NCBI GenBank assembly: GCA_036250225.1
Contig: JAPZLL010000002.1
Span: 992,001 to 1,056,000 of the forward strand
Direction: 5' to 3'
Origin: Cercophora sp. LCS_1
Taxonomy: Eukaryota; Ascomycota; Sordariomycetes; Sordariales; Lasiosphaeriaceae
DNA: 64,000 nucleotides
Shown: positions 45,684-57,749 of the stretch, piece by piece
How the letters are laid out: each line of letters begins with the position of its first letter
How positions within the stretch are numbered: position 1 is the stretch's first letter
The notes under the pieces: generated by a model
What the model was told of the DNA's origin: nothing
Seen by the model: the letters and a program-made list of their open reading frames with translations, nothing else
Database searches by the model: none
Translations under genes and position numbers: made by a program

Positions 45684-46358
45684 TCAGTCAAGCTTCTTTT
45701 GGGCACCGCTGTTTAGATAGCTGAGATAGCAGTTCCACCCAATGCTGATCGTGTTGACAAACAATAGGCGATGCTGAAGCGGAACGAACTTGAAGTTGAC
45801 TAGCTGAACAAACGGCCAGATCATGTAGTTGGTGCTCAGCGCCTCGTAGTAGCTCCGCTGCAGCTTCTCCTTGGGGCTGCTCCCCTCGAGCACCGCCATG
45901 CTGCTGAGGAAGATGCCGATAAAGGTTGGCGCAAATATGCCCTGGTCACAGGCAACACGCGCGAGGATGGTCGCACCGGGGCTCTTGAAGTTGACATGCC
46001 GCTGGAGGATGCGGAACCAAGTGGCCGCGGCGGGTCCAAAGACGGCTGTAGTTCCCCGCCCTTTAGTTTTCAAAACTTATGGAGGGGATGATAGGAAACT
46101 TGCCTCCGCCGTAGAGGACCATCCGCCCGGTACGGACAAAGTCATGGTTTTGTATGCCCTTCTTGTCAACCGCCTGCTGGGCGATGACATCGCCGACGCC
46201 GAAGAGGATCGACGTCGTCACGGCCTGGGTGAGAAGCGGCCGGGCAGCGAGTCGGGCTTGGTACCTGAGAGAAAAGAAGGTGTTAGCAATGGTTGATTCA
46301 GTTGGAAAGTGAGCGAGTGAGCGGTGAGCTGAGAAAAGTTCACATGCCAGCCCAACAT
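45684..46358 (-). CDS. SYM1: Mpv17/PMP22-family mitochondrial inner membrane protein
   Basis: Small channel-like inner-membrane protein of the Mpv17 family. Exons 46358-46348, 46264-46104 and 46045-45684 total 534 nt and 177 aa, the usual size. The sequence MLGWYQARLAARPLLTQAV, then RTGRMVLYGGAVFGPAATW and NYMIWPFVQLVNFKFVP are family hallmarks, with four hydrophobic segments. Both introns need GC donors: intron 1 starts gcatgt, intron 2 starts gcaagt, the classical GC-donor consensus. GT alternatives break the conserved frame. An alternative is that translation starts at an ATG split by a gtgaac donor at intron 1, losing MLGW. Confidence 0.88.
46046..46103 (-). other. Inferred GC-AG intron (SYM1 intron 2)
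   Basis: The 58-nt intron has donor ggag|gcaagt and acceptor ctacag. Splicing yields YGGAVFGPAA, a conserved junction in the family. Confidence 0.85.
46265..46347 (-). other. Inferred GC-AG intron (SYM1 intron 1)
   Basis: The 83-nt intron has donor tg|gcatgt, branch gctaac and acceptor tctcag. Splicing yields the conserved start MLGWYQARL. Confidence 0.65.
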
Positions 46359-48047
46359 CTTGTTTACCGCGCGTGGGGGGACAAGAGAAAGTCGTTCACG
46401 ATAACGACGAAACAGCGGTAAAAAAAGATGCAGGGTGTACCAAGCATCCCTCTTGGCGACGGGTCGACTAAGATATCGAATTGTTTCGTTTCCTCGAAGA
46501 CGGTGCAGAAGAAAGAGGGTTTCTAGATCTTTGTTTTTTCAACATTCCCCGCGGTGTTTTACTCGCTAAAATGCCCTGTTCCCTGTTGATTGAGTTGGGG
46601 AGATTCCTTTTATGGGACCTCCGCCTCGGTTCCTGGACCAGCTGTGAACCCCTCCAAATCGTGAACCCCTGTCTCTCTGGGATGAGATGACCCTAACCCC
46701 CACTCGTTCGTGATACGGTGCCTTGAACGAGAAAACACAGAATTGTTTGGGGACTTACAGATAAAAATATGTTGTCTAGTGTTTGTTTCCCGCTGCGGAT
46801 CTATCATTTGCACTTTATCAAGTCGTCTCGGTTGCCAGTCGCTCCTGTCCGTTGAACTCTGACTTATACTGCCAGAAGCCATCAAGGTTCTCCAGCGGAC
46901 AAATTTGACGAAACCTCTTAGTGGACCGCCCTTCCTGGAATCCATGGCTGTTGGAACCCATGAGAGTCGGCCTGAGGTATACGGGAATGGGCTTTCAGAT
47001 GGGTGTCATGAGGGATGTGATAATGAAACAACACAACAAGACGGGGATGTATCCTGCCTTCGCCTGCCTCCAGGATTTCGTCTCCAGCCCCAGGTGTCTT
47101 GGCATGCCGCCAACTCACGTTGATCAACACGTCCCCCGCGCGTTGGAGCCGCTGAATATCACTGACTTTTTCTACTGACAAATTAGTCACCAACCTGGAA
47201 CAGTGAAATACAAGGCCACCAACAATCGTTTCGCGAGGCTCCGCTGTCGGGTGTCCTGCCCTGTCAACCCGGCCGAGTGGGTCGGTCCTCTTACATCTTG
47301 TGCCTCAGAAATTGACCACTAATCGTGACTGTCAGCCCACACCAGCCGAATGTTGGTCGACTTACTTTCCACCGGTGGAAGCAGAGCCTTATGTTTCAAG
47401 TTTTTGATCAGCGCCTGAGGTCTCAAAGTTCATGCCTTGTCTGGCTCTCTGTCCCCATCCCCGCCGCTACCCATTGCCGCTTAACCAGCACCTGCTCTGT
47501 TGGTCACGGTGGCATTGGAATCACTGCTCTTTGCTCCTGGATGGTTCATAGATTGTAAAATGTGTTGTACGTAGTTGTGTATACAGGTATAGATGTGACA
47601 AACCCCCGTCTTTTTCTTGAACACAAGTAAACAGAAAGTCAGCCCGCCCCATTAGATAAGCCAAGAAAACCCTCATTCAAGATTGAGGGTAAAGATCGGG
47701 GGGCTTCGTCAACGCTCCTCGCCTCGCAGAAGGCGAGGCTCTTGGGAGTCACTGGACTCGGCTCAGCCATCCGTTCCACCTCTTTGGCCAAACTCCGTTC
47801 TTTCCCCAGCGTTGGTTAGGTTGCCATCCAGGAGCGCGTGAACCTGAGAAGAATGCGAAGGACCCGCTGTCTTTAAAATGCATGAACACCACTTCTTTCG
47901 CTTCTGCGCCGCCCCTTCGCCTCGGCACGGTGGGGCCCGACACCCGGCCTCGGGTATTCGCCTGGTATCCGCCCAGCTTGTTGGTTCACGAAACTCCTTT
48001 CTCCCGGGTTATGGCTGAAGATCGTGTGATTATAAAAGTATGTACAA
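46359..48047. other. 1.7-kb spacer between SYM1 and NoxA
   Basis: Both neighbours are on the minus strand. No supported gene; small frames such as 46918-47193 minus have no match. Two short hairpins sit close together, accctca/tgagggt at 47669-47690 and gcctcgc/gcgaggc at 47721-47739, 300-400 bp 3' of the NoxA stop. Confidence 0.45.
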
Positions 48048-49865
48048 TTAGAAATGTTCCTTCCAGAAGCGGAATTGGACTTCGCGGACGGTTGCTGACT
48101 TGGCAGCAGCTTTGATATCGCGCGCTATCAACATTGTCAGTGACTGTCAAATTGTCTTGTGCTGTTGAATAGACTTACCGGCCGCTGAAGGACCGCAAAA
48201 GTACACACCAACAGTTGTCCTCAAGCCACCCTCAAGACCGCTGAGGTATGTTCCGTTGAGGATACCGTCGCGCATGCCCGTGAAGAGCTTGTTGAAATTG
48301 GGGCGACCGAAGTTGGTACGGGACTTGAGCTCCGTCAGAGGATCCACATCAGCACCCACACTGTTGAGAACGATGTTCTGGGTGGTATCCATATCCAGCT
48401 TCTGGGTCAGGTAGGTGTGGATCTTCAGGAACTCAACACCGCTTGAGCCAGGGACGCGAGCAGCTTCGCTAGACTGCTGCTCTAGCGAGGAGAGGAGGGT
48501 TTGGAACCATTCGAAGGAGTTGGTGTCCTTGCAAACCCAGATGAATTCGACGCGGCGGAGACGGGTAGGTGGGTTGGGACCGTTGCGCAAGTGCCAGATG
48601 TTCTTGAGAATGGAAGCCCATGGCGTGACGCCGATACCAGTGCCGATCAGGACGGCGATTTCGTTCTCGAACACATCCTCAGCGGGGGCACCATAGGGAC
48701 CGTCGATGCGCAACGTAGGCATAGCTTGGCCGTTCTGGAGCGCGACTTCGTACATGCCCATGGGGTCGACACCCTCGTAAAGCTTGGCTTGAGCGCCACC
48801 AGCACCGACGGCATCACCGAGATCCTTGGTGAAGTCGCCCACCTGTCTGATATGGACCGAAACGTAGGGATCATATGGGCACGATGTAATGGTGAAGGGG
48901 TGCCATTGGTACTTGGAGACGGACGGAACCTGGAGGAACAGCCACTGGCCGGCCTTGTACTTGAACGAAGGCTTGTTGAACTGGATCTCCACCACATCTG
49001 CAAGTCGGTCAGCTCTTTATTCGGCTTGATATTGCCACAGATGCACTCACCGTAAGGATGCCTGACAACGCGGGTGATCTTTGTCTCGCGAACGGCACGA
49101 ATCTCGCGGTACAGGCGCTCAAGCAGGTAGAAGCCGCCAGTCCACAGCTCCCATCGCCAGCCAAGGTAACCGATGCAGAACTCCCAGTACTTGTCGCCGT
49201 CGAAGGGGCCGTACGCTTCCGCGGTGGACCGGACAAAGCAGCCAACGGTGTGGGTGTATAAGCCGAGGAAGAAGGGGATAAAAAGGTGATGTGTGTACCA
49301 GAAGGTCTCGAAGGACTGCTGTCTGATGCGGTGATGAGCAGTCGTGTACATTAGAAGCATGCATAGCAGCATAACGTGGCCTGTGATACCGCCGGGCTGA
49401 ACATAGTGGATTTGAACAGCCGTAACGGGACGAATCATGTTCTTCTCGACGTTGAAGAAACTGTGATGTGGTTAGTCATGCCTCGCTCTTATCCAAGCGC
49501 TGAACTCACTTGACGTAATGGGCGGCTGTGTGAATGATGGTGAACAGAAGCATCGAATAGGCGAGCTGCCTGTGCATCCAAATGTTCTCGTCAAGTGGGA
49601 TAAATCTGATCTTGGGTCGGATGAAGCGCATGATGGTTCTGCACACCGGCAGCAAGATGAGCATGCCATCGACGCTCAGAACAAGGCCAGCACCTCGAGA
49701 CATCCACACAGAGAACGTCAGCGTGTTGAGGCCCGCCAAGCGCTCATCCGCTGCTTGCTTCCACCATCCATAGGCGAAGATGCCCCAATGGAACGTCCAA
49801 AACAAGACATGGAATACCAGCTTTGACGGGGTGAATTGCTTCTTGATAAGCGTAAGAAGCGGCAT
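48048..49865 (-). CDS. noxA: NADPH oxidase, NoxA/Nox1 type
   Basis: Membrane flavocytochrome producing superoxide; fungal NoxA controls hyphal fusion, sexual development and infection structures. Exons 49865-49510, 49460-49051, 48997-48179 and 48124-48048 total 1662 nt and 553 aa, with GT-AG introns of 49-54 nt. Six transmembrane helices occupy residues 1-250; paired haem-ligand histidines lie in WMHRQLAYSMLLFTIIHTAAH and THHLFIPFFLGLYTHTVG. The FAD motif HPFTITS is near 288-294, the NADPH motif GTGIGVTPWASI near 374, CGP near the end, and the tail VQFRFWKEHF closes the protein as in all Nox enzymes. No N-terminal EF-hands, so it is not NoxC. It is divergent from MYO1 over 3.8 kb. Confidence 0.97.
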
Positions 49866-52800
49866 TTTGGCGGTCGTTTCCCCCTCTTAACCCTTGCGAA
49901 CAACACAACTCGAACAAGTGTCGACCTGCGACCCGTGGATGTCGACCTGGGATTTCGTGGTACCGGGTGGTTGGCAGCCTCGACGGGTGTGGCTGAAGGC
50001 GACAGTATCGCCCACTCGGAATCCAAGCTCTACCAGATCTCGTCCTCCAAAATTACTATCAAATCCGCGATTGCGATCCGGGCCACCACGGCTGCGAGGG
50101 AGGCTCGAACGATAGGGACTGATGGGTATATGTGGGGAAAAAAATTACAGATACAATAAAGAGTGATCTGAGCCAGCAGCTGACGAAAGGGAAAGGAAGG
50201 ACGGAGGCGAGGGAAGGGCTCGTTGCGGAGGTCTAGGTTTTCTTCTACCTCGCCGAGTGTGGGAGAAGGGGAGAGAGAACCGGACTGCGTTGATGATGCG
50301 CGGGCGGGGAGAAAGTCATAAGGGAAGACGACCGTCGCAGGGTAGGGTCGGATGCGGCAGCAGCGGAGCCGTGCCTCTGCTGGCGCAAGAGCCAGATCCT
50401 CGGATGCCAGGTACCTTGAAACCACTAGACTGCTTCGGGCGATGTCCAAAGCTTCTCTTCTGGAACCCCAGCAGCGACAGCAAACGGGCGAGGGTTGGGG
50501 GCCCTGCACGACCCCGTGTCGACCTTGACGAGATTTGGCTGCAACAGTACTCGCAGTTCGGCACAGGCGCCGTCAAGGCAGCGTGTGTCCGGACCGGCGT
50601 AGTGAAGGGATGGTTCTTAGTGGGGTGGTCGAAGATCACACGTTGGCGGGGTTTCGCGGGCTGGCAGACGTGTATCAGGTTGTTGCCCCAAGACCAGTGC
50701 TATCAGACGGCAAGGGAGTTGAGACGGGCGTTGTTAGAGACGCTTTGACGAGGGGTGCGAGGCGACGTTTCGGCTTGGACAGGGGTTGGCTGGCTGAGGG
50801 CGGCGCGTTCTTGGTTAAAGGAGGCGGCAGAATAGTCGCGCGGACAGAGTCTCACTGCACTTTGGTATGGTAAAAATGAGAAGAATGCGAAGAGAAAGAA
50901 AGACGAGCAAGCGGCGGGATCCTGGGATGAAGAGACAAATGTTGACCCTTTGCGGTCGCAACCTAAGAATAGCGGCACAGCTGGGGGCAGAAGGCTAGGC
51001 GACAACGCCAGTTGGGCCGATTGAGAAATGTCACACATTCCCGGCGCTTAAATGGGGTGCTGCATGTGTCCATCGCCAACAACGGGGAACAAACCCTCTG
51101 GACGCTAGGCGACCTTGGGGAGACGGTTGTTGCCAGGAGCTCGGGCAGGTCTTTCTCATGACGCTTGGCGACCCCTGCCAACCTATCAGGCGCCAAATCC
51201 CCCGCGGCAACAACCCATTCTAACTGCTCTTGGCCTAGCGTATATGCACGTTTCTCCTTGCTCCCTGGTCGTGCCGAGGAGCCTCTCCATTTTTTTCCTG
51301 CACGAAACGGCAAAGGGGGAACAGCACGGCCAAAGTCCTGATAGCAATCACATCTTGGCCCTTCCAAACTCGGTTTCTGTGGCCTCACTTTCGCAGCGTG
51401 GTTCGATAGCTGGGTAGTAATCATCTCATGTCGCCATGTGGTTTGCAGACCGCCCGTGCCGTCAAGCAGACGGCGTGATGCAGCCCCCAGTGTGCTTTTT
51501 CGGCGGGGTTGGTGCGACTTCGATGCGAGCACTAATCCGTGGGTCAACCCATGTTCTGAGATCTCCCCCAGCCCCCTAGCCCAGCTCATCGGTTTCTTCT
51601 CCTTTCAAGATCGTTGATTTTGTCTCCACGGGGTCAATAAGCATAAACTGCAACCGTCTCAACCGCTCCGGTAGCAACCTCTGAGCGTTCGACGCCGCAT
51701 GCCCTGCGGGTGGGCTGGAAACAATCTTACCTAGCGAGGCTAGGGCAGTGTGTCATCTGGTCTCTGGCCGCACGGCAAGCGACCAAGTTGCAGCCGGGAA
51801 GCTGAGACAGAAGGAATTCCCATGCTCTATTTTCAGAGAATGCCATTCTGAAGCTGATCGAGACCGGAATACCATCCGTTCCCCAGGCGCCCCTGTCGCC
51901 TATCACTCTCTCAGACCGTGCCTGCTTCACCAGCCTCGGCGGCAAGCTCGAGATCTCCTGCAAAAGTGCAAACCCTGGATGATAGCCAAGCTATCGTTTT
52001 GAAAAGTACCATGGCGCAGAGGATCGGCCCAAAAGGTTGAATGATCGTCCCGGCAGGAAAAGGAGGTCCTGCTCAAATGTCAAGAGACCAGCGGCGGCGG
52101 GTGCAGCATGCAACGATCCATGCTCGGCACTCGCATAGTCTGAAACCGGAGCTGCATGGAAACTGAGAATGCTACATCTGGAAAGTACCTCGGTGTGAAA
52201 TGGATCAGAAAGGGGAGTTGGACTCGAGGAAAGGGAGGGGGGATTATGCGAGGCGAGGGTGGTTGGTCGTGGCAAGTGGGTGGTGGTTCACGGCGCTCTT
52301 GAGAGGACGCTGTTGCCATGGAAGAAATCTTGAATGTTGGGACAAGACTGGGGATAAACCAAGGTGTTGATCGTCAAGGAACTCGATCTGATATGATCGT
52401 ACTAGGTCGCTCAGATCAAGCCTACCTAGCTGCAAGCCATCCGTTCTTCTTTGGTGGGTTGGGAGGTGTGTCTTGACGATCCGGCTGCAGCCGAGTGTGG
52501 AGAATCGTACGATTTTTTGAACATCAGCAGCACCCGAACACCACCAAGCAGCCCAGATCCAAGGGCCGTGTTCAAGGCTTGAGTATAAGTAGAGAACTCT
52601 CTCCCTTGACACCGTCAAGGAGTTTTCTTACATTGGATGGATCGGAAAAGAATTCTCTTGAACGCTAAGGGCTTCAGAAAGATTCTGCTCAGAACACCGT
52701 GGAATTTGGCGGTCGGGCAAAGTCGCAGTAACATCTCATTCAAGGCGTGGATAGTTGATACTGCAACAAAAAGCAGGTAGGTAGTGAGCAGGCTCGCCTC

Positions 52801-53685
52801 GATTTGATCCTCGTGTGGTTAGAGTGTTCCGCCATTGATAGTCATGAGAAGCATCCGTTTGAAGAACAGAACTTGCGGTCAACTTGAACAAGCTTGTCGT
52901 TTGTATAAATGCGAGCTCGAGCAAAGGGGAAGTGCAAGATTGACGGCTGTGTCCAACGGAGAGTCCTTTCAATGCCTGTTCGCTGGATGGCAACTCAGCA
53001 AGTTTGTTGGAAAGTGCCAAATTCGTCTCGGGGCTAAGTGGGTAGGGAACAGAAAAAGAGAGCTCTACATTGCGGCTGTTCGCGCTTAAGCTGATTTCTA
53101 CGTAGTTGCCTCTGACCAAAATGCATGGATAAAAATGCTCGAGGGCTTCATATTAGTATTTGGGGCCTTATGTGTATGCCAGAAGACCTCTGGTTTGCAT
53201 TCACGCTTCTTCGGGGCAGAACATTGACGTCTCGATCCCTCGGTGGCTCGCTTCTTTTGTCAGAGACTTTTGGGGGTTCGGGCTTGGCTGTAATTCGGCT
53301 TGCGCGGCCAGCCTCATTTGTGTGGCTGAGTAAGGTTGATTTGCCTCATTGAGCGGGAACTTCGGATCAACAATCTTGCGATTGGACGAGGTGGTGCCTG
53401 GTTCCTGTGAACACCACAGGAGCCCCACAGCGGGGAGGCTTGTCGTCGTCACTGCAAGGAGAGCGCTGTGAGCACCACCGTTAGGCACCGTCAGCCAAGT
53501 TTCCGGCATCTTTTGTTACTACAGGAGCAACGCGGAGCGCATTTCGTTTTCTGGTTCCCACAGGTTTTCCTGTTTCTGCGTCACGAGCTGCTCATTTGCG
53601 CCGCCCGTAACCACCCTCGCTCCTCTGATCATCGTTGCTTCGCAATCGCTGGCGTTTCGAGTTTCATGTGCACGAACCCCACGCC
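49866..53685. promoter_or_regulatory. 3.8-kb divergent spacer between NoxA and MYO1
   Basis: The largest gene-free space after RPB1. Frames within it (for example 50963-51589 minus, 208 codons) have no recognisable domain. It contains a nested inverted-repeat structure at 51102-51241. The length fits long 5' UTRs and distal control of two developmentally important genes, or an unannotated non-coding RNA. Confidence 0.45.
51102..51241. repeat. Three nested inverted repeats
   Basis: Outer arms acgctaggc at 51102-51110 and gcctagcgt at 51233-51241 (9 bp). Middle arms ggttgttgcc at 51125-51134 and ggcaacaacc at 51206-51215 (10 bp). Inner arms ggcagg at 51144-51149 and cctgcc at 51174-51179 (6 bp). 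All are perfect and correctly nested, so either strand could fold into one long hairpin with internal loops. Confidence 0.6.
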
Positions 53686-56600
53686 ATGGTAAGATATCGC
53701 GCCGCGCCCAGTCTAGGCCTCGAAAACACTGCTGACAGCGGTTGAACATCAGGGTATCACTCGGCGAGCGAAGGACAAGGCGGCTCGAGCTGACCGTTCT
53801 GCGGGCGGAGGTCAGGCCAGCTCGAGTAGCAAACCCAAGAAAGCTACATTTGACACTACCAAGAAGAAGGAGATTGGCGTGTCCGACTTGACTTTGTTGA
53901 GCAAGGTATCCAATGAGGCGATCAACGACAACCTCAAAAAGCGCTTCGAGGGCCGCGAGATCTACACCTATATCGGCCATGTCTTGGTCTCGGTCAACCC
54001 GTTCCGTGACCTCGGTATCTACACGGATAACGTCCTCGACAGCTACAGGGGGAAGAACCGCCTCGAGATGCCACCACATGTCTTCGCCATCGCCGAATCC
54101 GCATACTATAATATGAAGGCGTACAAGGACAACCAGTGCGTGATCATCTCGGGAGAGTCGGGTGCTGGCAAAACCGAAGCTGCCAAGCGCATCATGCAGT
54201 ATATCGCCAACGTATCTGGAGGCGGGTCAGGTGACATCCAGCAGATAAAAGATATGGTGCTCGCGACGAATCCTTTGCTGGAGTCTTTCGGCAACGCCAA
54301 AACGCTGCGCAACAACAACTCCTCGCGCTTTGGAAAGTACCTCCAAATCCACTTCAACAACCAGGGAGAGCCGGTCGGCGCCGACATCACAAACTACCTG
54401 CTCGAAAAATCGCGTGTGGTAGGCCAAATAACAAATGAGCGCAATTTCCATATCTTTTACCAGTTCACCAAGGGCGCCTCTCAGCACTACAGAAACACCT
54501 TCGGGGTGCAGACTCCCGAGACATACCTCTACACCAGCAAATCAAAGTGTTTCGATGTCGATGGAATCGACGACTTGGCCGAGTATGCCGACACTCTGGG
54601 TGCTATGAAAATTATTGGCTTGTCACAGGCCGAACAAGATAACATCTTCCGGATGCTGGCCGCAGTATTGTGGACAGGCAACCTGGTGTTCCGGGAGGGT
54701 GACGATGGGTACGCCACCGTGTCGGACCAGTCTGTTGTCGACTTCCTCGCTTATCTTCTCGAAGTCGACCCAAGCCAGCTGGTTCACGCCATCACAATTC
54801 GCATCCTAACTCCTAGAAACGGTGAGGTGATCGAGTCTCCAGCCAATGTTGCCCAGGCAACAGCGACCAGAGATGCCCTTGCAAAGGCCATCTACCACAA
54901 TCTTTTCGACTGGATCGTAGAGCGTATCAACCAGTCCCTGAAGGCCCGACAAGCCACGGCAAACTCGATTGGCATTCTCGACATTTACGGCTTCGAGATT
55001 TTTGAAAAAAACAGCTTCGAGCAGCTCTGCATCAATTATGTGAACGAGAAACTCCAGCAGATCTTCATTCAGCTCACCCTCAAGGCAGAACAGGAGGAGT
55101 ATGCAAAGGAACAGATCAAATGGACTCCAATCACGTATTTCGACAACAAGGTGGTTTGCGACCTGATCGAGTCTATCCGACCTCCTGGCATCTTCTCGGC
55201 GATGAAGGATGCCACCAAGACTGCCCACGCTGACCCGGCAGCCTGCGACCGCACCTTTATGCAAAGCATCAACGGAATGTCCAATGCCCATCTCACCCCT
55301 CGACAGGGTGGCTTCATCGTCAAGCACTATGCTGGTGATGTCACCTACACGGTCGATGGAATCACAGACAAGAACAAGGACCAACTGTTGAAGGGCCTAC
55401 TCAACCTGTTCCAGGTCAGCCAGAACAAATTCGTCCACACACTCTTCCCCGAGCAAGTTAACCAGGACAACCGAAAGCAACCGCCGTCGGCTGGCGACAG
55501 GATCAGGACATCTGCAAACGCTCTTGTTGACACACTCATGAAATGTCAGCCTTCCTATATCCGGACTATCAAGCCTAACGAGAACAAGTCCCCGACGGAA
55601 TACAACGTTCCCAACGTCCTGCATCAGATCAAGTATCTCGGCTTGCAAGAAAACGTGCGCATTCGCCGCGCTGGGTTCGCATACCGTCAATCATTCGAAA
55701 AGTTCGTCGATCGGTTCTTCCTTCTCTCGCCCGCAACTTCGTATGCCGGAGAATATACCTGGCAGGGGTCACCTGAGGCCGCGGTGAAGCAGATTCTCAA
55801 GGATACTAGCATTCCCCAGGAGGAGTGGCAGCTGGGTGTCACTAAAGCTTTTATCAAATCACCCGAGACACTGTTTGCCCTGGAGCACATGCGAGATCGC
55901 TACTGGCACAACATGGCGACTCGCATCCAACGCATGTGGCGAGCGTATCTTGCTTACAGGGCTGAATCTGCGATTCGAATTCAGCGGTTCTGGAGGAAAA
56001 AGAGAGTTGGTGCCGAGTATCTACAGCTTCGTGATCAAGGCCACAAAGTCCTACAAGGGCGGAAGGAGCGCCGTAGGATGAGTCTTCTTGGCTCACGCCG
56101 ATTCCTCGGGGACTATCTGGGAATCAACGCCAGCACTGGACCAGGATCCCACATTCGGAACGCCATAAACCTCGGCAGTAACGAAAAGGCCGTCTTTTCC
56201 TGCCGAGGTGAAATTCTGGAGGCCAAATTTGGACGCTCAAGCAAACCAAGTCCCAGAATCATCATCGTCACCAACAGCAAGTACTATGTTGTGGCACAGA
56301 TGATGGCCCAGAACCAAGTCCAGATCGTGGTTGAAAAGTCTTTCCCACTTGGCGCTATCAAGTTTGTCGGTGCGTCAACCGCTCGGGACGACTGGTTTTC
56401 CCTGGGGGTTGGGTCACCGCAAGAGCCCGATCCGCTTCTCAACTGTGTGCTCAAGACTGAGATGTTCACTCAAATGCAGAGAGTGATGCCGGGTGGTTTC
56501 AACCTTAAGATTGGCGAAACCATTGAATACGCTAAGAAGCCAGGGAAAATGCAGCTGGTGAAGGTGCTAAAGGATGCGCCTAACCAGTACGACTTTTACA

Positions 56601-57451
56601 AGAGTGGTGCCGTTCATACCCAACAGGGAGAGCCCCCGAACTCGGTCTCCCGACCGACACCAAAGGGCAAGCCGGTTCCGCCGCGTCCGATCACCCGAGG
56701 TAAACTCATCAGGCCAGGTGGACCAGGAGGTCGACCCTCGAGAATCACCAACAACCGCACGCCGCAAGCAAGACCTGCAACTACTAAACGGCCCGTGCCG
56801 CAGCCGCAGCCCGCAGCCGCATCAGCCGCATCAGCCTTTGTGGCGAGCATTCCCACCCATACCCGCCAACAGTCCAGCTCGTCAGCTGTCAGGGCGCCAC
56901 CGCCCCCTCCGCCTGTCGCAGCGCCCGCCGCTCCTCCGAAGATCATGGCCAAAGTTCTCTACGACTTTGCCGGGCAACGGGAGAACGAGCTCACGATTAC
57001 CAAAGGACAGTTGGTTGAGATTATGCAAAAAGAAAACAACGGTAAGCATTGGGTTCTAGAAATGAAATTGAGGTGACCTCTGCTGACAAAACCATGGTTA
57101 GGCTGGTGGTTGGCAAAGACACCATCAGGGTCGGCTTGGGTTCCTGCGGCATACGTAGAAGAACAGGTCTCTGCACCCGTTGTTGCCCCACGGCCACCTC
57201 CTCCGCCTCCAGCGGCAGCAAATGGCGCGGGCGGGAGGCCAAGGCCAACGCCTCCCGCGAAGCGCCCAGCAGCTGGCCGAAAGCCAGCGGCCGCGCCGCA
57301 GCTTCCAGCGCGTGACAGTGGCATGAGCTTGAACGGATCAGATGGCAGCAGGAGTAACACACCGACGCCTAGCTTGGCAGGCGGGCTGGCAGAGGCCCTA
57401 CTGGCGAGGAAGAATGCTATGGCGAAGAAGGACGATGACGACGACTGGTAG
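53686..57451 (+). CDS. MYO1: Class I myosin
   Basis: Actin motor for endocytosis and polarised growth. Exons 53686-53688, 53753-57041 and 57102-57451 total 3642 nt and 1213 aa. The first coding exon is only the ATG; the 64-nt intron then joins GITRRAKDKAARADRS. The motor domain covers residues ~45-720 with P-loop GESGAGKT at 135-142, NNNSSRFGKY and LDIYGFEIF; two IQ motifs follow (ATRIQRMWRAYLAYR, AIRIQRFWRKKR), then a TH1 tail, a Pro-rich region, an SH3 domain (about 1062-1118, ALYDF-type VLYDFAGQ and GWWLAKTPSG) and an acidic end DDDDDW that would recruit Arp2/3. The TEDS position, 16 residues before DALAK, is Glu359 rather than Ser/Thr. Confidence 0.97.
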
Positions 57452-57749
57452 GCGAAAGAGCTATGAGTAGGAGCTGCGGTGCGTTTGACTGTTTGATGCT
57501 TAAATTTTGACGTTTGGGTGACATTCGTTGTCCCCTTTGAACAACCCTGTACAGCGGAAGATTACAACCGCTTGGAGGGCGGATGGGTGTCACGAGCGCC
57601 TACGATGACACATGCCTTATAGAGAATCTACACAATCCAGTGCAGAGACCAGCTATAGATAGAGCCAGTGATTTATGATTTCCACACATTACGTTTGTCT
57701 ACGCCCAAGGGGGTCTTACCTTTCCATTCCCCGTTCGAACATTGCCCAG
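57452..57749. other. Convergent 3' flanks of MYO1 and PFA4
   Basis: 298 bp between stop codons; no gene seen. Confidence 0.5.

Noticed and set aside
45669..45690. Short tctctcag tandem repeat at the SYM1 stop
   Set aside because: Two and a half units only; too short to call a meaningful repeat.
50963..51589. 208-codon minus-strand frame in the NoxA/MYO1 spacer
   Set aside because: Although it has an ATG, it shows no hydrophobic core, domain or plausible splice partner, and it spans the nested inverted repeats.
52808..52870. tRNA-like 5' half (tcctcgtgtggttagagtg)
   Set aside because: The D-arm resembles a tRNA, but the T-arm lacks GTTCRANNC and the stems do not pair on either strand.
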